Positions 40,411 through 48,809 of a stretch of 64,000 nt of DNA are shown piece by piece. Made by a program: the position numbers and the translations under genes. The stretch comes from Acidimicrobiia bacterium (GTDB taxonomy: Bacteria > Actinomycetota > Acidimicrobiia > IMCC26256 > PALSA-610): assembly GCA_026002935.1 (NCBI GenBank), contig BPGH01000001.1:2817250-2881249 (forward strand), in the 5' to 3' direction. Below the pieces are notes generated by a model, which was not told where the DNA came from, did not search any database, and worked only from the letters and a program-made list of their open reading frames with translations. Within the stretch, counting starts at the first letter, position 1; each line of letters opens with the position of its first letter.

Positions 40411-41571
40411 CGCCGCCTGCACCGGGTCGGCCCCCGCGCCGTGGACCGACGGCACCGCCGCCGCGCGCAGGCGCTTCACCAGCCGGTTCGACTCGAGCCA
40501 GGGGTACACGTGCTCGTAGCCCCACCGGGCGACGCGGCCGGGCACGAACTCGTAGGTCGGCGGCACCGCCGTGACCTCACGCTCCCAGCCGAGCTTGTAG
40601 TCCGACACGAACCGGTCCCCGGCACGCGGCGCGCCCGGCGCGGCGGCCGGGCCGGCCGACGCCGGGTCGACGCCTTCGAGGTCGTAGGAGGCGCAGCCGC
40701 GCGCCTTCGCCCAGCGGATGACGTGCCATTCCACCGCCTCGTTCGGCATCAGGTGGCGGTGGCTGCCGTCCCAGGCCGCGACGTGCGCGTACGCGCACCC
40801 GCCCGCGACGAGGACGAGGTGCGCCGTGACGGGCACGCCGCCCGCCTCGGCGACGAACACGTGGGCGCGCCCGTCGGCCGCGAAGTGCCGCCACAGCTCC
40901 CGGTGGTACTCCAGGGTCGGGATCGAGAAGCCCTTCCGGCGGCTCGCCTCGCGCAGGATGCCGTAGAGCGCGTCGACGTCGGCGCCGTCGCCCTCCCGGA
41001 CCTCGATCCCCCGGTCCAGTGCCCGCCGCACGTTCGCGCGCGTCGACTTGCGCATCCGCGCGAGCAGCTCCCCGGGGTCGCGTCGCAGGTCGATGCGCAC
41101 GGTCGCCGTGTACCCGCCGATGCGGGGGTTCGCGCGGAAGCCGCGGACGGGCAGCAGGCCGGCGAGCTCGTCGGCGCCGAGGGGCGGCTGCACCGCCAGG
41201 TGGCGGACGCGCTCGCCCCGCGCGACCCGCTCGAGTGCGTCGACCACGAGGTCGGGCGGCGGCGCGCCGGGGCCCGCGGCGAGCAGCGGGCCCCGCGGCA
41301 CGTAGCCGAGGCTGCCCACCACGGGCAGCGGCCGCAGGAGGAGCTGCGCGCCGCCGACGACCTCGCCCCGGCGCGACACGACGATGCGGCGCGCCCGCCA
41401 GCCCGACGTGCCGCGCAGGCGCGCCCAGGCCGAGAGCTGCGCGTAGTGTCCGCCCGGCACCTCGCCGACGAACGCGTCCCACTCGGCGTCGCCGGGCCCC
41501 GAGCGGACGGCGACCGACCAGGGGCCGCGCTCGATCACCGGCTCGCCCGCGCGGCGGGTCGCCACGCTCAC
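40405..41571 (-). CDS. FemX/FemAB-like aminoacyltransferase (GNAT fold), gene 3 of 3
   Basis: This 388-residue protein has the two-lobed Fem fold. The first lobe includes YAQLSAWARLRGTSGWRARR and LGYVPRGPLLAAG. The second has LLARMRKSTRANVRRALDRG, ILREASRRKGFSIPTLEYH, HLVLVAGGCAYAHVAAWDGS and NEAVEWHVIRWAKARGCASYDLEGVD. FemX-type enzymes add amino acids from aminoacyl-tRNA to the lysine of lipid II to build peptidoglycan cross-bridges. GTG at 41571 overlaps the previous stop (GTGA). It lies third in a translationally coupled trio of paralogues. Confidence 0.85.
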   Translation of the reverse strand: MSVATRRAGEPVIERGPWSVAVRSGPGDAEWDAFVGEVPGGHYAQLSAWARLRGTSGWRARRIVVSRRGEVVGGAQLLLRPLPVVGSLGYVPRGPLLAAGPGAPPPDLVVDALERVARGERVRHLAVQPPLGADELAGLLPVRGFRANPRIGGYTATVRIDLRRDPGELLARMRKSTRANVRRALDRGIEVREGDGADVDALYGILREASRRKGFSIPTLEYHRELWRHFAADGRAHVFVAEAGGVPVTAHLVLVAGGCAYAHVAAWDGSHRHLMPNEAVEWHVIRWAKARGCASYDLEGVDPASAGPAAAPGAPRAGDRFVSDYKLGWEREVTAVPPTYEFVPGRVARWGYEHVYPWLESNRLVKRLRAAAVPSVHGAGADPVQAAP

Positions 41572-42638
41572 CCGCGTTCCCCCGACCGGTCGAGCACGCG
41601 GGTGACGACCCGGTACAGCGGCGCCACGTAGGGACGGTCGTGGGCGGCCGCGAAGCACACGGTGCTGCCGCCGAAGCCGCGCTTGAACCGGTAGACGCCC
41701 CACAACCCGTGGGTGGACCCGTCGGGCAGCAGCTCGCGGCCCTCGGTCGCGGCGATCCCCACCTCGTCGGGGATCCCCCACAGGTCGAACGAGGTGCAAC
41801 CCCGCGCGCGCGCCCACTGCATCGCGCGCCACATCAGCACCGCGTTGGCCTTCAGCTCGGGATGCACGTCGAGCGACGCGCCGTGGAGGTACGCGGCGTG
41901 CGGCCCGAAGGCCGCGGAGACGTTGACCGCGATCGGGCGGCCGTCGTGACTCGCGACGAGGACGTGGACGTGGCCGGCGCGCGTGAGACATTCGAGCTGC
42001 TCGCGGTAGTAGCGACGCGACCGGGCGCGGAAACCGGCCCGACGCGCGGTCTCGTGCAGCAGCGCGTGCACCGTGTCGGCGTCGTCGGGTGAGCCGACAC
42101 GCACCTCGACACCGCGTCGCTCGCCGTAGCGGATGTTGTACCGGGTCTTCTGGTGCATCGCCGCGAGGATCGCGTCGGGCTCCGGGGCGATGTCGACGAC
42201 GATCGTGGCGCGCGGCTGGTTGGTCGCGGCCGGGATCTCGCAGAAACCGGCGGCGCGCAGCGCGCCGAGCGCAGGGGAACCGTGCACGACCGCGGGCTCG
42301 ACCCGCAGGAACAGGGCCCGGTGCTCCCGCGCCGCGTCGTCGAGCGTGGGGAACAGCACCGTCGCGACGTCGGGACGCGCCCAGTCCCCGAAGGGCCCCC
42401 GGGGCACGTACGCGACGCTCGCCGCGCGCAACGGTGCGGGGCGCACGAGGACCTGCGCGCCGGCGACGAGGCGCCCGCCGTCCTCGACGCCGACGCGGAC
42501 GGCCCGCCAGCCCGTCGCCTCCTTGAACTCGCCCCACGCCCACGACTGCAGCAGGGAGAACGACGGCGCGGCGGCGACGAGGTCGTCCCATTCCTGCCGC
42601 CGACCGGCACCGACGCGCACGGCGCGCACCGCCGTCAC
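41568..42638 (-). CDS. FemX/FemAB-like aminoacyltransferase (GNAT fold), gene 2 of 3
   Basis: This 356-residue paralogue starts with GTG at 42638 overlapping the previous stop. It has SFSLLQSWAWGEFKEATGWR, AYVPRGPFGDWARP, AMHQKTRYNIRYGERRGVEV, HETARRAGFRARSRRYYREQ, LHGASLDVHPELKANAVLMW and ARGCTSFDLWGIPDEVG, which are the clearest Fem/lipid II:glycine glycyltransferase signatures of the three. The C-terminus VYRFKRGFGGSTVCF is also typical. Cytoplasmic, acting on membrane-bound lipid II, is the expected role. Confidence 0.88.
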   Translation of the reverse strand: MTAVRAVRVGAGRRQEWDDLVAAAPSFSLLQSWAWGEFKEATGWRAVRVGVEDGGRLVAGAQVLVRPAPLRAASVAYVPRGPFGDWARPDVATVLFPTLDDAAREHRALFLRVEPAVVHGSPALGALRAAGFCEIPAATNQPRATIVVDIAPEPDAILAAMHQKTRYNIRYGERRGVEVRVGSPDDADTVHALLHETARRAGFRARSRRYYREQLECLTRAGHVHVLVASHDGRPIAVNVSAAFGPHAAYLHGASLDVHPELKANAVLMWRAMQWARARGCTSFDLWGIPDEVGIAATEGRELLPDGSTHGLWGVYRFKRGFGGSTVCFAAAHDRPYVAPLYRVVTRVLDRSGERG

Positions 42639-43723
42639 CCTCCTGCCGTCCGCCGTGCCGCGGCGGGCCCGTCGGCCCGCTCCCCCGCGGGCGCGGCGGT
42701 CGCCCGCGCCGGCTCGCGCCCGGGGAGCCTCCGGTAGGCGCGGTACGCGAGGCGGCCGAGCGACGTGCGCAGGCGTGCGTGGACGCAGGTGTACCGGCCG
42801 AAGTCGACGAGGCGGCCGCCGAACTTCGCCTTGAAGTCGCGCACGCCGTACTCCTCGTCGGGGCTGCCGGCCCCGCCGAAGTCGTAGACGCGGCACCCCG
42901 AGCGCGACGACCACTCGAGGACGTGCCACATCAGGATCTCGTTGGGCGCGAGGGCGCCGAACGAGCGGTCGGAGCCGCCGTACCAGCCGTAGACGGTGTC
43001 CTTGTACCGCAGCTCGGCGGAGCACGCCGCCATGACGCCGCCCACGCGCGCCGCGAAGAAACCGATCATCCCGCGCGGCACGAGCACGTCGAAGGCGGCC
43101 GTGAACAACGACAGATCGGGCACGGGCACGCGGGCGTGGCGGTACGTCCCGCACAGGACGCGGTACCACTCGCCGAGCTCGGCCCGGTCGCGGACCTCGG
43201 CGACCTGCACGTCGCCGGCGCGCAGCCCCCGCCGGATGCGCTTGCGCGTGCTGCGCGAGATCGTGCCGAGGATCTCCTCGGGGTCGCGGTCGACGGCGAC
43301 GAGGTAGTTGAGATGGCGTTCGAAGGTGAAGCCCGCGCCGTCGAGGACGGGGCGCAGCCAATCGTGGTCGTCGAGGCACCGCAGCTCGGTGAACAGCGAC
43401 CGCCGCCCGACGGCGGCGCGGTACCGCTGCAGCACGAGGCGCGCGGCCGACGCGCCACGCTCCGACCGTTCGGCGAGGATGCTGCCGTAGGCGACGGCGC
43501 GGCTGGTCATCGACGGGAGCGGCAGGCCGGCCGCCGTGACGTGGACCGGCGTGAACACGGCGGCCACGTCGGGACCGTCGAGCGCCGCCCACAGTTCCGG
43601 CCGGTGCCCTGCGGCGCGCCGGAACACCTCGAACATCTCGGGCGTTTGGAACACGTTGCCGGCGGGTTCTCCGTCGACGAAGCGCCGCCATCGGGCCTCG
43701 TCGAGGTCCCGGACTACCTGCAC
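42635..43723 (-). CDS. Fem-like / GNAT-fold transferase, gene 1 of 3
   Basis: This 362-residue protein is the most diverged of the trio. The first lobe has NVFQTPEMFEVFRRAAGHRP. The second lobe has ISRSTRKRIRRGLRAGDVQV, ELRYKDTVYGWYGGSDRSF, PNEILMWHVLEWSSRSGCRV and YDFGGAGSPDEEYGVRDFKA. The segment YGVRDFKAKFGGRLVD is typical of GNAT-domain (Acetyltransf_6) proteins found in cell-wall and exopolysaccharide clusters. I start at GTG 43723, with AAGGGG 8 bases upstream. It leads the operon and is divergent from rnpB across 116 bases. Confidence 0.82.
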   Translation of the reverse strand: MQVVRDLDEARWRRFVDGEPAGNVFQTPEMFEVFRRAAGHRPELWAALDGPDVAAVFTPVHVTAAGLPLPSMTSRAVAYGSILAERSERGASAARLVLQRYRAAVGRRSLFTELRCLDDHDWLRPVLDGAGFTFERHLNYLVAVDRDPEEILGTISRSTRKRIRRGLRAGDVQVAEVRDRAELGEWYRVLCGTYRHARVPVPDLSLFTAAFDVLVPRGMIGFFAARVGGVMAACSAELRYKDTVYGWYGGSDRSFGALAPNEILMWHVLEWSSRSGCRVYDFGGAGSPDEEYGVRDFKAKFGGRLVDFGRYTCVHARLRTSLGRLAYRAYRRLPGREPARATAAPAGERADGPAAARRTAGG

Positions 43724-43823
43724 GACACGCGGCCCCTTCAACTCGCGCCGCAGCCCGGGGCCAGTATTGCGCGCGGAACGTGGCCGCGGCCAGCGTCCGG
43801 GGGTCGAGGGGTGCGCGACGCGC

Positions 43824-43829
43824 GACAAT
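43824..43829 (+). promoter_or_regulatory. -10 element GACAAT of rnpB
   Basis: GACAAT lies about 10 bases before the predicted 5' end of the RNase P RNA at 43840. Confidence 0.4.
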
Positions 43830-43839
43830 GGGCCGCGGT

Positions 43840-44227
<388 letters not shown>

Positions 44228-44319
44228 ACCGCGCGCCCCCTCTGACCAGGGCTCACGCGCCTCCGGCCGGACCGTCAGGCCGCGGCCAGGCCGCGTGAAT
44301 CCGACGCCCGCGACGCGCA

Positions 44320-44880
44320 CTACCGGAACTCGACGGTTCGTGCGGTGATGAATAGCACGGCGAGAATGCGCTCCAACGCGTCGGCGGGTACGCCCGGTCG
44401 TCACGCATCCAGTGCGCGTACGTCCCGCTGCAACGTCCCCAACGTGTCGCCGAGGTGGCCGACGACCGCCATCGGGTTCACGCCCTCGGCGAGCATCGAC
44501 GACACCGCAAAGTGCCGGAGCCCACGGAACACGAGCCGGATTCTCGGACCAGGCCCGCGCCGCGTAGCGCCGGCCGCCACGCGGACGCGTAGAACTGGTC
44601 GGTGCGCATCGGCTGGCCGGTCCGCCCGCCCGTGAACAGCAGCCCATCCGAGCGGTGGTCGCGCAGCTCGACTGCGACCGCGGACGGAACCCGGATCGTC
44701 CGAATCTTCTCGCTCTCGGGGGTCGCGAGTTCCAAGCGGCCGGCGACCCGTTGGAGCTGCCGGTCGGTCCCAACGCCGACGGCCGAACCGGGGTTTGCGA
44801 CATCACCGGACGGGGCGTACACATGGCATATGCACCCCGCGGGTGCATTCACGCGGGAAACGCCTGTGGCGGCTTGATTG
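44320..44880 (-). pseudogene. Degenerate tyrosine recombinase (phage-type integrase) remnant
   Basis: Reading the minus strand gives integrase sequence in pieces. First comes TDRQLQRVAGRLELATPESE, leading to LLFTGGRTGQPMRTDQFYAS and AWRPALRGAGL. After a frame change come FRGLRHFAVSSMLAEGVNPM and VVGHLGDTLGTLQR, with the Arg-His box LRH. After another change comes TYAHWMRDDR with the catalytic Tyr. A third change leads to VPADALERILAVLFITARTV and a stop at 44320. At least three frame breaks and loss of the N-terminal two thirds make it non-functional. It begins 93 bases beyond the 3' end of rnpB and has visibly lower GC than its surroundings, so it is probably what is left of an integrated element. 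Confidence 0.82.
44831..44847. promoter_or_regulatory. Palindrome TGCACCC-CGC-GGGTGCA
   Basis: Two perfect 7-bp arms flank three bases, 51 bases before the lipoprotein ATG and inside the integrase remnant. It may be an operator for the lipoprotein gene; no -10 element stands out. Confidence 0.35.
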
Positions 44881-44898
44881 GTGAGGAAGGGCGGCCCG

Positions 44899-45627
44899 AT
44901 GGGCGCGAGGACATGGGCGGCAGTCACGGTATCGACGCTGCTGCTGGCGGGCGCCTGCGGCGAAGGCGACACACCCGGCGGTTCGCAATCGACTTCATCA
45001 CAGTCGACGACCGCGAATGGAGCAGGTCGTGAAGGGTCGACGTCCTCCGGTGTGGCGGCCGAGCCGCTTGACCCCGCAGAGATCGAGTCGCTCCTCGTTC
45101 CTATCGAGGACCTACCGTCGGGATACGCAGAGGCACCTCCAGAAACGGAGTCCGACCCGACGAGTGACATGACACTGTGCGGGCAGCCGGACATCGACAC
45201 GGTGGTGCCGCCGTCCGCAGAGGCGTCCGTGACGTACATGCAGGGTGCGCTCGGCCCGTTCCTCGCGGAGGCAATCGCCGCATACTCGTCGGCGGATGAG
45301 GCACGTCGGGCATTCCGAGCGTTCGCCGAGATGGTCGACGGTTGCGAGTCCTTCGAGGAAACCGACGAGGATGGCACCACCATCAAGTACATGGTCACAC
45401 CGTTGGCGTTCGACGAACTCGCCGAGGATCAGGTCGCGTTGCGGTTGAACTTCCAAGCGGAGGGCGTCACGGGAGCATTCGACCTGGTGTGCGTGCGGAT
45501 CGGCGCCACGGTGGCGCAAATTGCCGGAGGTTCAGTCCTGACCATTCTCGGAGGCGGCCAGCTCGCGATGGGTGACCTCGAGAGCTTCGCGGCGACGGCG
45601 ACGGACCGATTGGGGCAAGCCGCGTAG
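44899..45627 (+). CDS. Secreted lipoprotein, unknown function
   Basis: This 242-residue lipoprotein has a short signal peptide (MGARTWAAVTVSTLLLAGAC) with lipobox LAGAC, followed by a Ser/Thr-rich linker. The mature domain has two cysteines (MTLCGQPDID and VDGCESFEE) and a third in DLVCVRIGATVAQ. It ends in a C-terminal helix region. The overall shape recalls the PknH-like extracellular sensor-type lipoproteins of actinobacteria, but I cannot confirm this. GAGGAAGG lies 9 bases before the ATG. Base composition is lower in GC than its neighbours, so it may have arrived with the integrase remnant beside it. Confidence 0.78.
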   Translation: MGARTWAAVTVSTLLLAGACGEGDTPGGSQSTSSQSTTANGAGREGSTSSGVAAEPLDPAEIESLLVPIEDLPSGYAEAPPETESDPTSDMTLCGQPDIDTVVPPSAEASVTYMQGALGPFLAEAIAAYSSADEARRAFRAFAEMVDGCESFEETDEDGTTIKYMVTPLAFDELAEDQVALRLNFQAEGVTGAFDLVCVRIGATVAQIAGGSVLTILGGGQLAMGDLESFAATATDRLGQAA

Positions 45628-45642
45628 CCGACGCGGAAGCCG

Positions 45643-46446
45643 TCACACTCCCGGGCGGGGCAGGACCATCGCGCGCTGCAGGTCGAACAGGTAGCGCAGC
45701 AGCGCCGCCTCGGTCGCGTTGGGCAGGCGTTCGAAGCGCACGCCGAGCTCGGTGCCGCGCTCGGTCTCGACGGCCCGGACGGCGACGGACCGGAACCGGT
45801 ACTCGGCCCGCGCGAGCACGAGGGTGAACGCGACCTGCTCGCCGGGTTCGACCGCCCCGGTCGCCGTGAGGCCGGCGCCGCCGACGGACAGGTTGCGCAC
45901 GCGCGCGGGCAGCACCCGCTCCTGGCCGTCGGTCCCGGTCACCGACAGGGTCGTCTCGAGGAACACGTCGACGCGGAACGCCTTGCGGTTGTGGAGCTCC
46001 TCGACGTTGCCGACCACCCGCACGCGCAGGAACCGCGTCGCGTGCGCGAGCACCATCGCCTCGACGCTGCGGCAGTGCGCTCCCCGCTCGACGATCACGC
46101 GCAGGCGCCGGTGGGGTGACGGTGCGACCGGGGGCGGGCGGTCGCCGATCAGGCCGAGCGTGCTCTCGGTCCGGTCGATGACGCGCGCGGGCCACAGCGC
46201 CGTCCCCGGTGGCCCGCCGAGGTCGACCCGCACGATCTGGCCGATCTCGTCGACGAGCTCCTCCGCGGCGCCGACCCTCGCGTCCGCACGCGCCAGTGCC
46301 TGCCGGCCCACGTCATCCGTGTCGGCACCGCCGGCGCGGCGGATGAGCGTGTCGTCACCCGGCGAGGCGATTCGCGACGGAATGCCCGATTCCGCCAGGT
46401 TCCGTGCGTCCTCCCCGCTCAAGGACGCGCGGCGCGCACCCGACAC
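45643..46446 (-). CDS. PilZ-domain (cyclic-di-GMP-binding) protein
   Basis: The protein has about 267 residues. The N-terminal part resembles a YcgR-like flagellar-brake domain (EIGQIVRVDLGGPPGTALWP). The PilZ domain follows, with RKAFRVDVFLETTLSV containing the RxxxR ligand motif and VRNLSVGGAGLTATGAVEPG containing the (D/N)xSxxG motif. Both c-di-GMP-binding elements are therefore present. The start is uncertain: GTG at 46446 is my choice, and an ATG at 46518 would overlap the divergent cyclase gene. It lies divergent from a GGDEF-EAL protein, 38 bases apart, so cyclase and effector probably form one signalling unit. Confidence 0.82.
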   Translation of the reverse strand: MSGARRASLSGEDARNLAESGIPSRIASPGDDTLIRRAGGADTDDVGRQALARADARVGAAEELVDEIGQIVRVDLGGPPGTALWPARVIDRTESTLGLIGDRPPPVAPSPHRRLRVIVERGAHCRSVEAMVLAHATRFLRVRVVGNVEELHNRKAFRVDVFLETTLSVTGTDGQERVLPARVRNLSVGGAGLTATGAVEPGEQVAFTLVLARAEYRFRSVAVRAVETERGTELGVRFERLPNATEAALLRYLFDLQRAMVLPRPGV

Positions 46447-46484
46447 GCGTCGGGGAAGACGACGAGGGCGAGCGGAGTCACTGC

Positions 46485-48407
46485 ATGACGGCAGGGACGA
46501 ACGAGGCGGATGCCGCACCGGTCCAGGACCGGCGTCGCGGCCGGCAGGTGACCGCGGAGCGCCTCCGGCGGCGGGTGATCCACGAGGGCTGGGGCCGTTC
46601 CGCGCACATGTCGCGCTACCTCGCGCTCCTCTTCACGGCGGGCGGCGTCATGGGCCACCTCAGCCTGCAGCTGCCGCACTCGGACCAGATCGACGAGGTC
46701 GGCATCCGCTTGTCGGCGAGCGCGGCGTTCCCGGTCGCCGCCCTGCTGCTGCTCCTCGGCAAGCGGATGACCCCGTGGATGATCCACCTGCTGCTCGCGG
46801 CCGGCGTCGTGGTCGTCTCGCTCGGGATCGCGTACACGGGGAACACGGCCCAGACGAGCATCACGGCGATCTTCTACATCTGGGCGGTCCTCTTCGCGTT
46901 CACGTTCTTCACGTCGCTGCAGGCCTGGCCGCACGTCGCGTTCATCGCGCTCGCGTACGGCCTCGTGCTGGCGCGGTTCGGCGACCAGGAGGGGTACGCC
47001 CAGTGGTTCACGGTCGTCGGGACCGTGGCCGTCACCGGGTACGTCGTCGGGCGGCTCGCCGAGCACAACACGAGGCTCGCCGTCACCGACGCGCTCTCCG
47101 GCCTGCCCAACCGGCGCAGCTTCGACCAGATGCTCTCGCACGAGCTCGAACGCGCCGTACGCGACGGGCGCTCGGTGTGCGTCGGCATCCTCGACCTCGA
47201 CGGCTTCAAGAGCGTCAACGACACGCTGGGGCACGCGTGCGGCGACGAGCTGCTCCGCATCTGCGCCGAGCGGATCGCCGGCTGCGTGCGCGGGGACGAC
47301 GTCGTGGCGCGGCTCGGCGGGGACGAGTTCGCGCTGCTCCTCCTCGGCCCCGGCGCCCACCGGCCCGAGGTCGTCGCCCAACGGCTCGTCGAGACCCTGC
47401 GGCGCCCCGTGTCGCTCGGCGAAAAGACGGTGAGCGTCTCCGCGTCGATCGGCTTCGCGGTCTCCGACGCGCACTCCTCGCCCGCCGAGCTGATGCGCAA
47501 CGCCGACCTCGCGATGTACATCGCGAAGGCGTCGCCGCTCGCCCACTACGAGGTCTTCGACGACGAGATGCACGACCGTGCGCTCGAGCGGCTCGAGCTC
47601 GAGGTGGAGCTGCGCAACGCGGTCACGAGCGACGCCATCACCGTCGCGTACCAGCCGATCGTCTCGATGGACACCGGCGAGGTGACCGGCGTCGAGGTGC
47701 TCGCGCGCTGGGACCACCCGGCGCGCGGCCCGATCCCCCCTGCGCAGTTCATCCCGGTCGCCGAGCGCACCGGGGCGATCGGGAAGGTCGGCGAGAAGGT
47801 GTTCACCGAGGCCTGCCGCATGGCGACGCGACTGCAGGCGATCCGGCCGGGCCTCACGACGACCGTCAACCTCTCGCCGGTGCAGCTCGCCGACCCGGAG
47901 CTCGCGACCACCTTCCGGCAGATCATCCGCCGCGAGGGTGCCGATCCCGCCACGATCGTCCTCGAGGTCACCGAGAGCGGCCTCATGCAGGACGTCACCG
48001 CCGCGGCCGAACGGCTCCGCGAGCTGAAGCAGCTCGGCGTGCGCGTCGCCGTCGACGACTTCGGCGTCGGGCACTCGTCGCTCAGCTACCTGCGCAACTT
48101 CCCGGTCGACGTGCTGAAGCTCGACAAGAGCTTCATCGAGGGGATCGCCGACGGCGGTGCGACCCTCGCCCGGGCGGTCATCCAGCTCGGCAGGATGCTC
48201 GGCCTCGACGTGATCGCCGAGGGCGTCGAGTCCCGCGAGCAGCTCAACGAGCTGCTCGTGCTCGGCTGCCGCAGCGGCCAGGGCTACCTCTTCGCGCACC
48301 CGATGGGCGCCGAGCAGCTCGTCGCGCACGTCGCCCGCCGGGCGGCGGCCGGTGCGCAGGCCGCGGTCGCCGCGGACGCACCCGCCCGGCCCGGCCGCGG
48401 CGGGTAG
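46485..48407 (+). CDS. Membrane GGDEF-EAL cyclic-di-GMP cyclase/phosphodiesterase
   Basis: This 640-residue protein has an N-terminal membrane domain of five or six helices (about 40-200), a GGDEF domain and an EAL domain. The GGDEF site is intact (RLGGDEFALL near 278). The EAL motif reads EVLARW near 403 and further catalytic segments TVNLSPVQLADPEL, VLEVTESGLMQD and AVDDFGVGHSSLSYL are present, so both making and cutting c-di-GMP are possible. No inhibitory RxxD site is clear five residues before GGDEF. Start ATG 46485 has an AGCGGAG site about 8 bases upstream. The divergent PilZ gene is its probable effector. Confidence 0.94.
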   Translation: MTAGTNEADAAPVQDRRRGRQVTAERLRRRVIHEGWGRSAHMSRYLALLFTAGGVMGHLSLQLPHSDQIDEVGIRLSASAAFPVAALLLLLGKRMTPWMIHLLLAAGVVVVSLGIAYTGNTAQTSITAIFYIWAVLFAFTFFTSLQAWPHVAFIALAYGLVLARFGDQEGYAQWFTVVGTVAVTGYVVGRLAEHNTRLAVTDALSGLPNRRSFDQMLSHELERAVRDGRSVCVGILDLDGFKSVNDTLGHACGDELLRICAERIAGCVRGDDVVARLGGDEFALLLLGPGAHRPEVVAQRLVETLRRPVSLGEKTVSVSASIGFAVSDAHSSPAELMRNADLAMYIAKASPLAHYEVFDDEMHDRALERLELEVELRNAVTSDAITVAYQPIVSMDTGEVTGVEVLARWDHPARGPIPPAQFIPVAERTGAIGKVGEKVFTEACRMATRLQAIRPGLTTTVNLSPVQLADPELATTFRQIIRREGADPATIVLEVTESGLMQDVTAAAERLRELKQLGVRVAVDDFGVGHSSLSYLRNFPVDVLKLDKSFIEGIADGGATLARAVIQLGRMLGLDVIAEGVESREQLNELLVLGCRSGQGYLFAHPMGAEQLVAHVARRAAAGAQAAVAADAPARPGRGG

Positions 48408-48474
48408 GCGCCCCCGACCCGCGCGGGCCCGCGCCCGCGTCGGCGGGGGGCCGTGCGGGGTCCCGCGGCGCGCG

Positions 48475-48654
48475 TCAGCGCAGCGCCACGTCCGCCCGGG
48501 CGTGGGCGAGCGCCGCGTCGGCCTCGTGCTCGGTCAGCCGCACCTCGGTGACGAGCACGCGCCGCACCGTCGCCTCCGCGAACCCGATCGCCAGCAACCG
48601 CCGCGCGCTGTTGACGCCCGGGGGCTCCGCCACGGGGCGCTCGCCTCCGTCCAC
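48475..48654 (-). CDS. Small hypothetical protein
   Basis: A 59-residue reading frame runs from GTG at 48654 to a stop at 48475: N-terminus VDGGERPVAEPPGVNSARRL, then an amphipathic helix pattern LLAIGFAEATVRRVLVTEVR and an acidic helix TEHEADAALAHARADVALR. Amino-acid use is that of a coding sequence and not of a shadow frame. No motif is recognised; two or three helices are likely. No promoter or ribosome-binding site is obvious. It is convergent with the GGDEF-EAL gene and divergent from SURF1. Confidence 0.45.
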   Translation of the reverse strand: MDGGERPVAEPPGVNSARRLLAIGFAEATVRRVLVTEVRLTEHEADAALAHARADVALR

Positions 48655-48797
48655 GCCGTCTGATCGGCCGGCGACGCGGCGTCCGGCGGGTCGCGCGCGC
48701 CGCCGTTTCTCATTCGCTCAGCGCGGGGCCGCCATCGGGGCGCCCCGCTCGCCGCGGGCGGGCCCGGCCGGGTGGGCCGCCCGTGCGACGCGGTCGG

Positions 48798-48803
48798 TAC
48801 GGT
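48798..48803 (+). promoter_or_regulatory. -10 element TACGGT of the SURF1 gene
   Basis: TACGGT ends 6 bases before the GTG at 48810, giving a leaderless arrangement. Confidence 0.45.
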
Positions 48804-48809
48804 GGGCGC

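Noticed and set aside
44228..45640. Duplicated rnpB 3' end as an attachment site
   Set aside because: I looked for the last bases of rnpB further downstream and found only a 7-base chance match near 45286.
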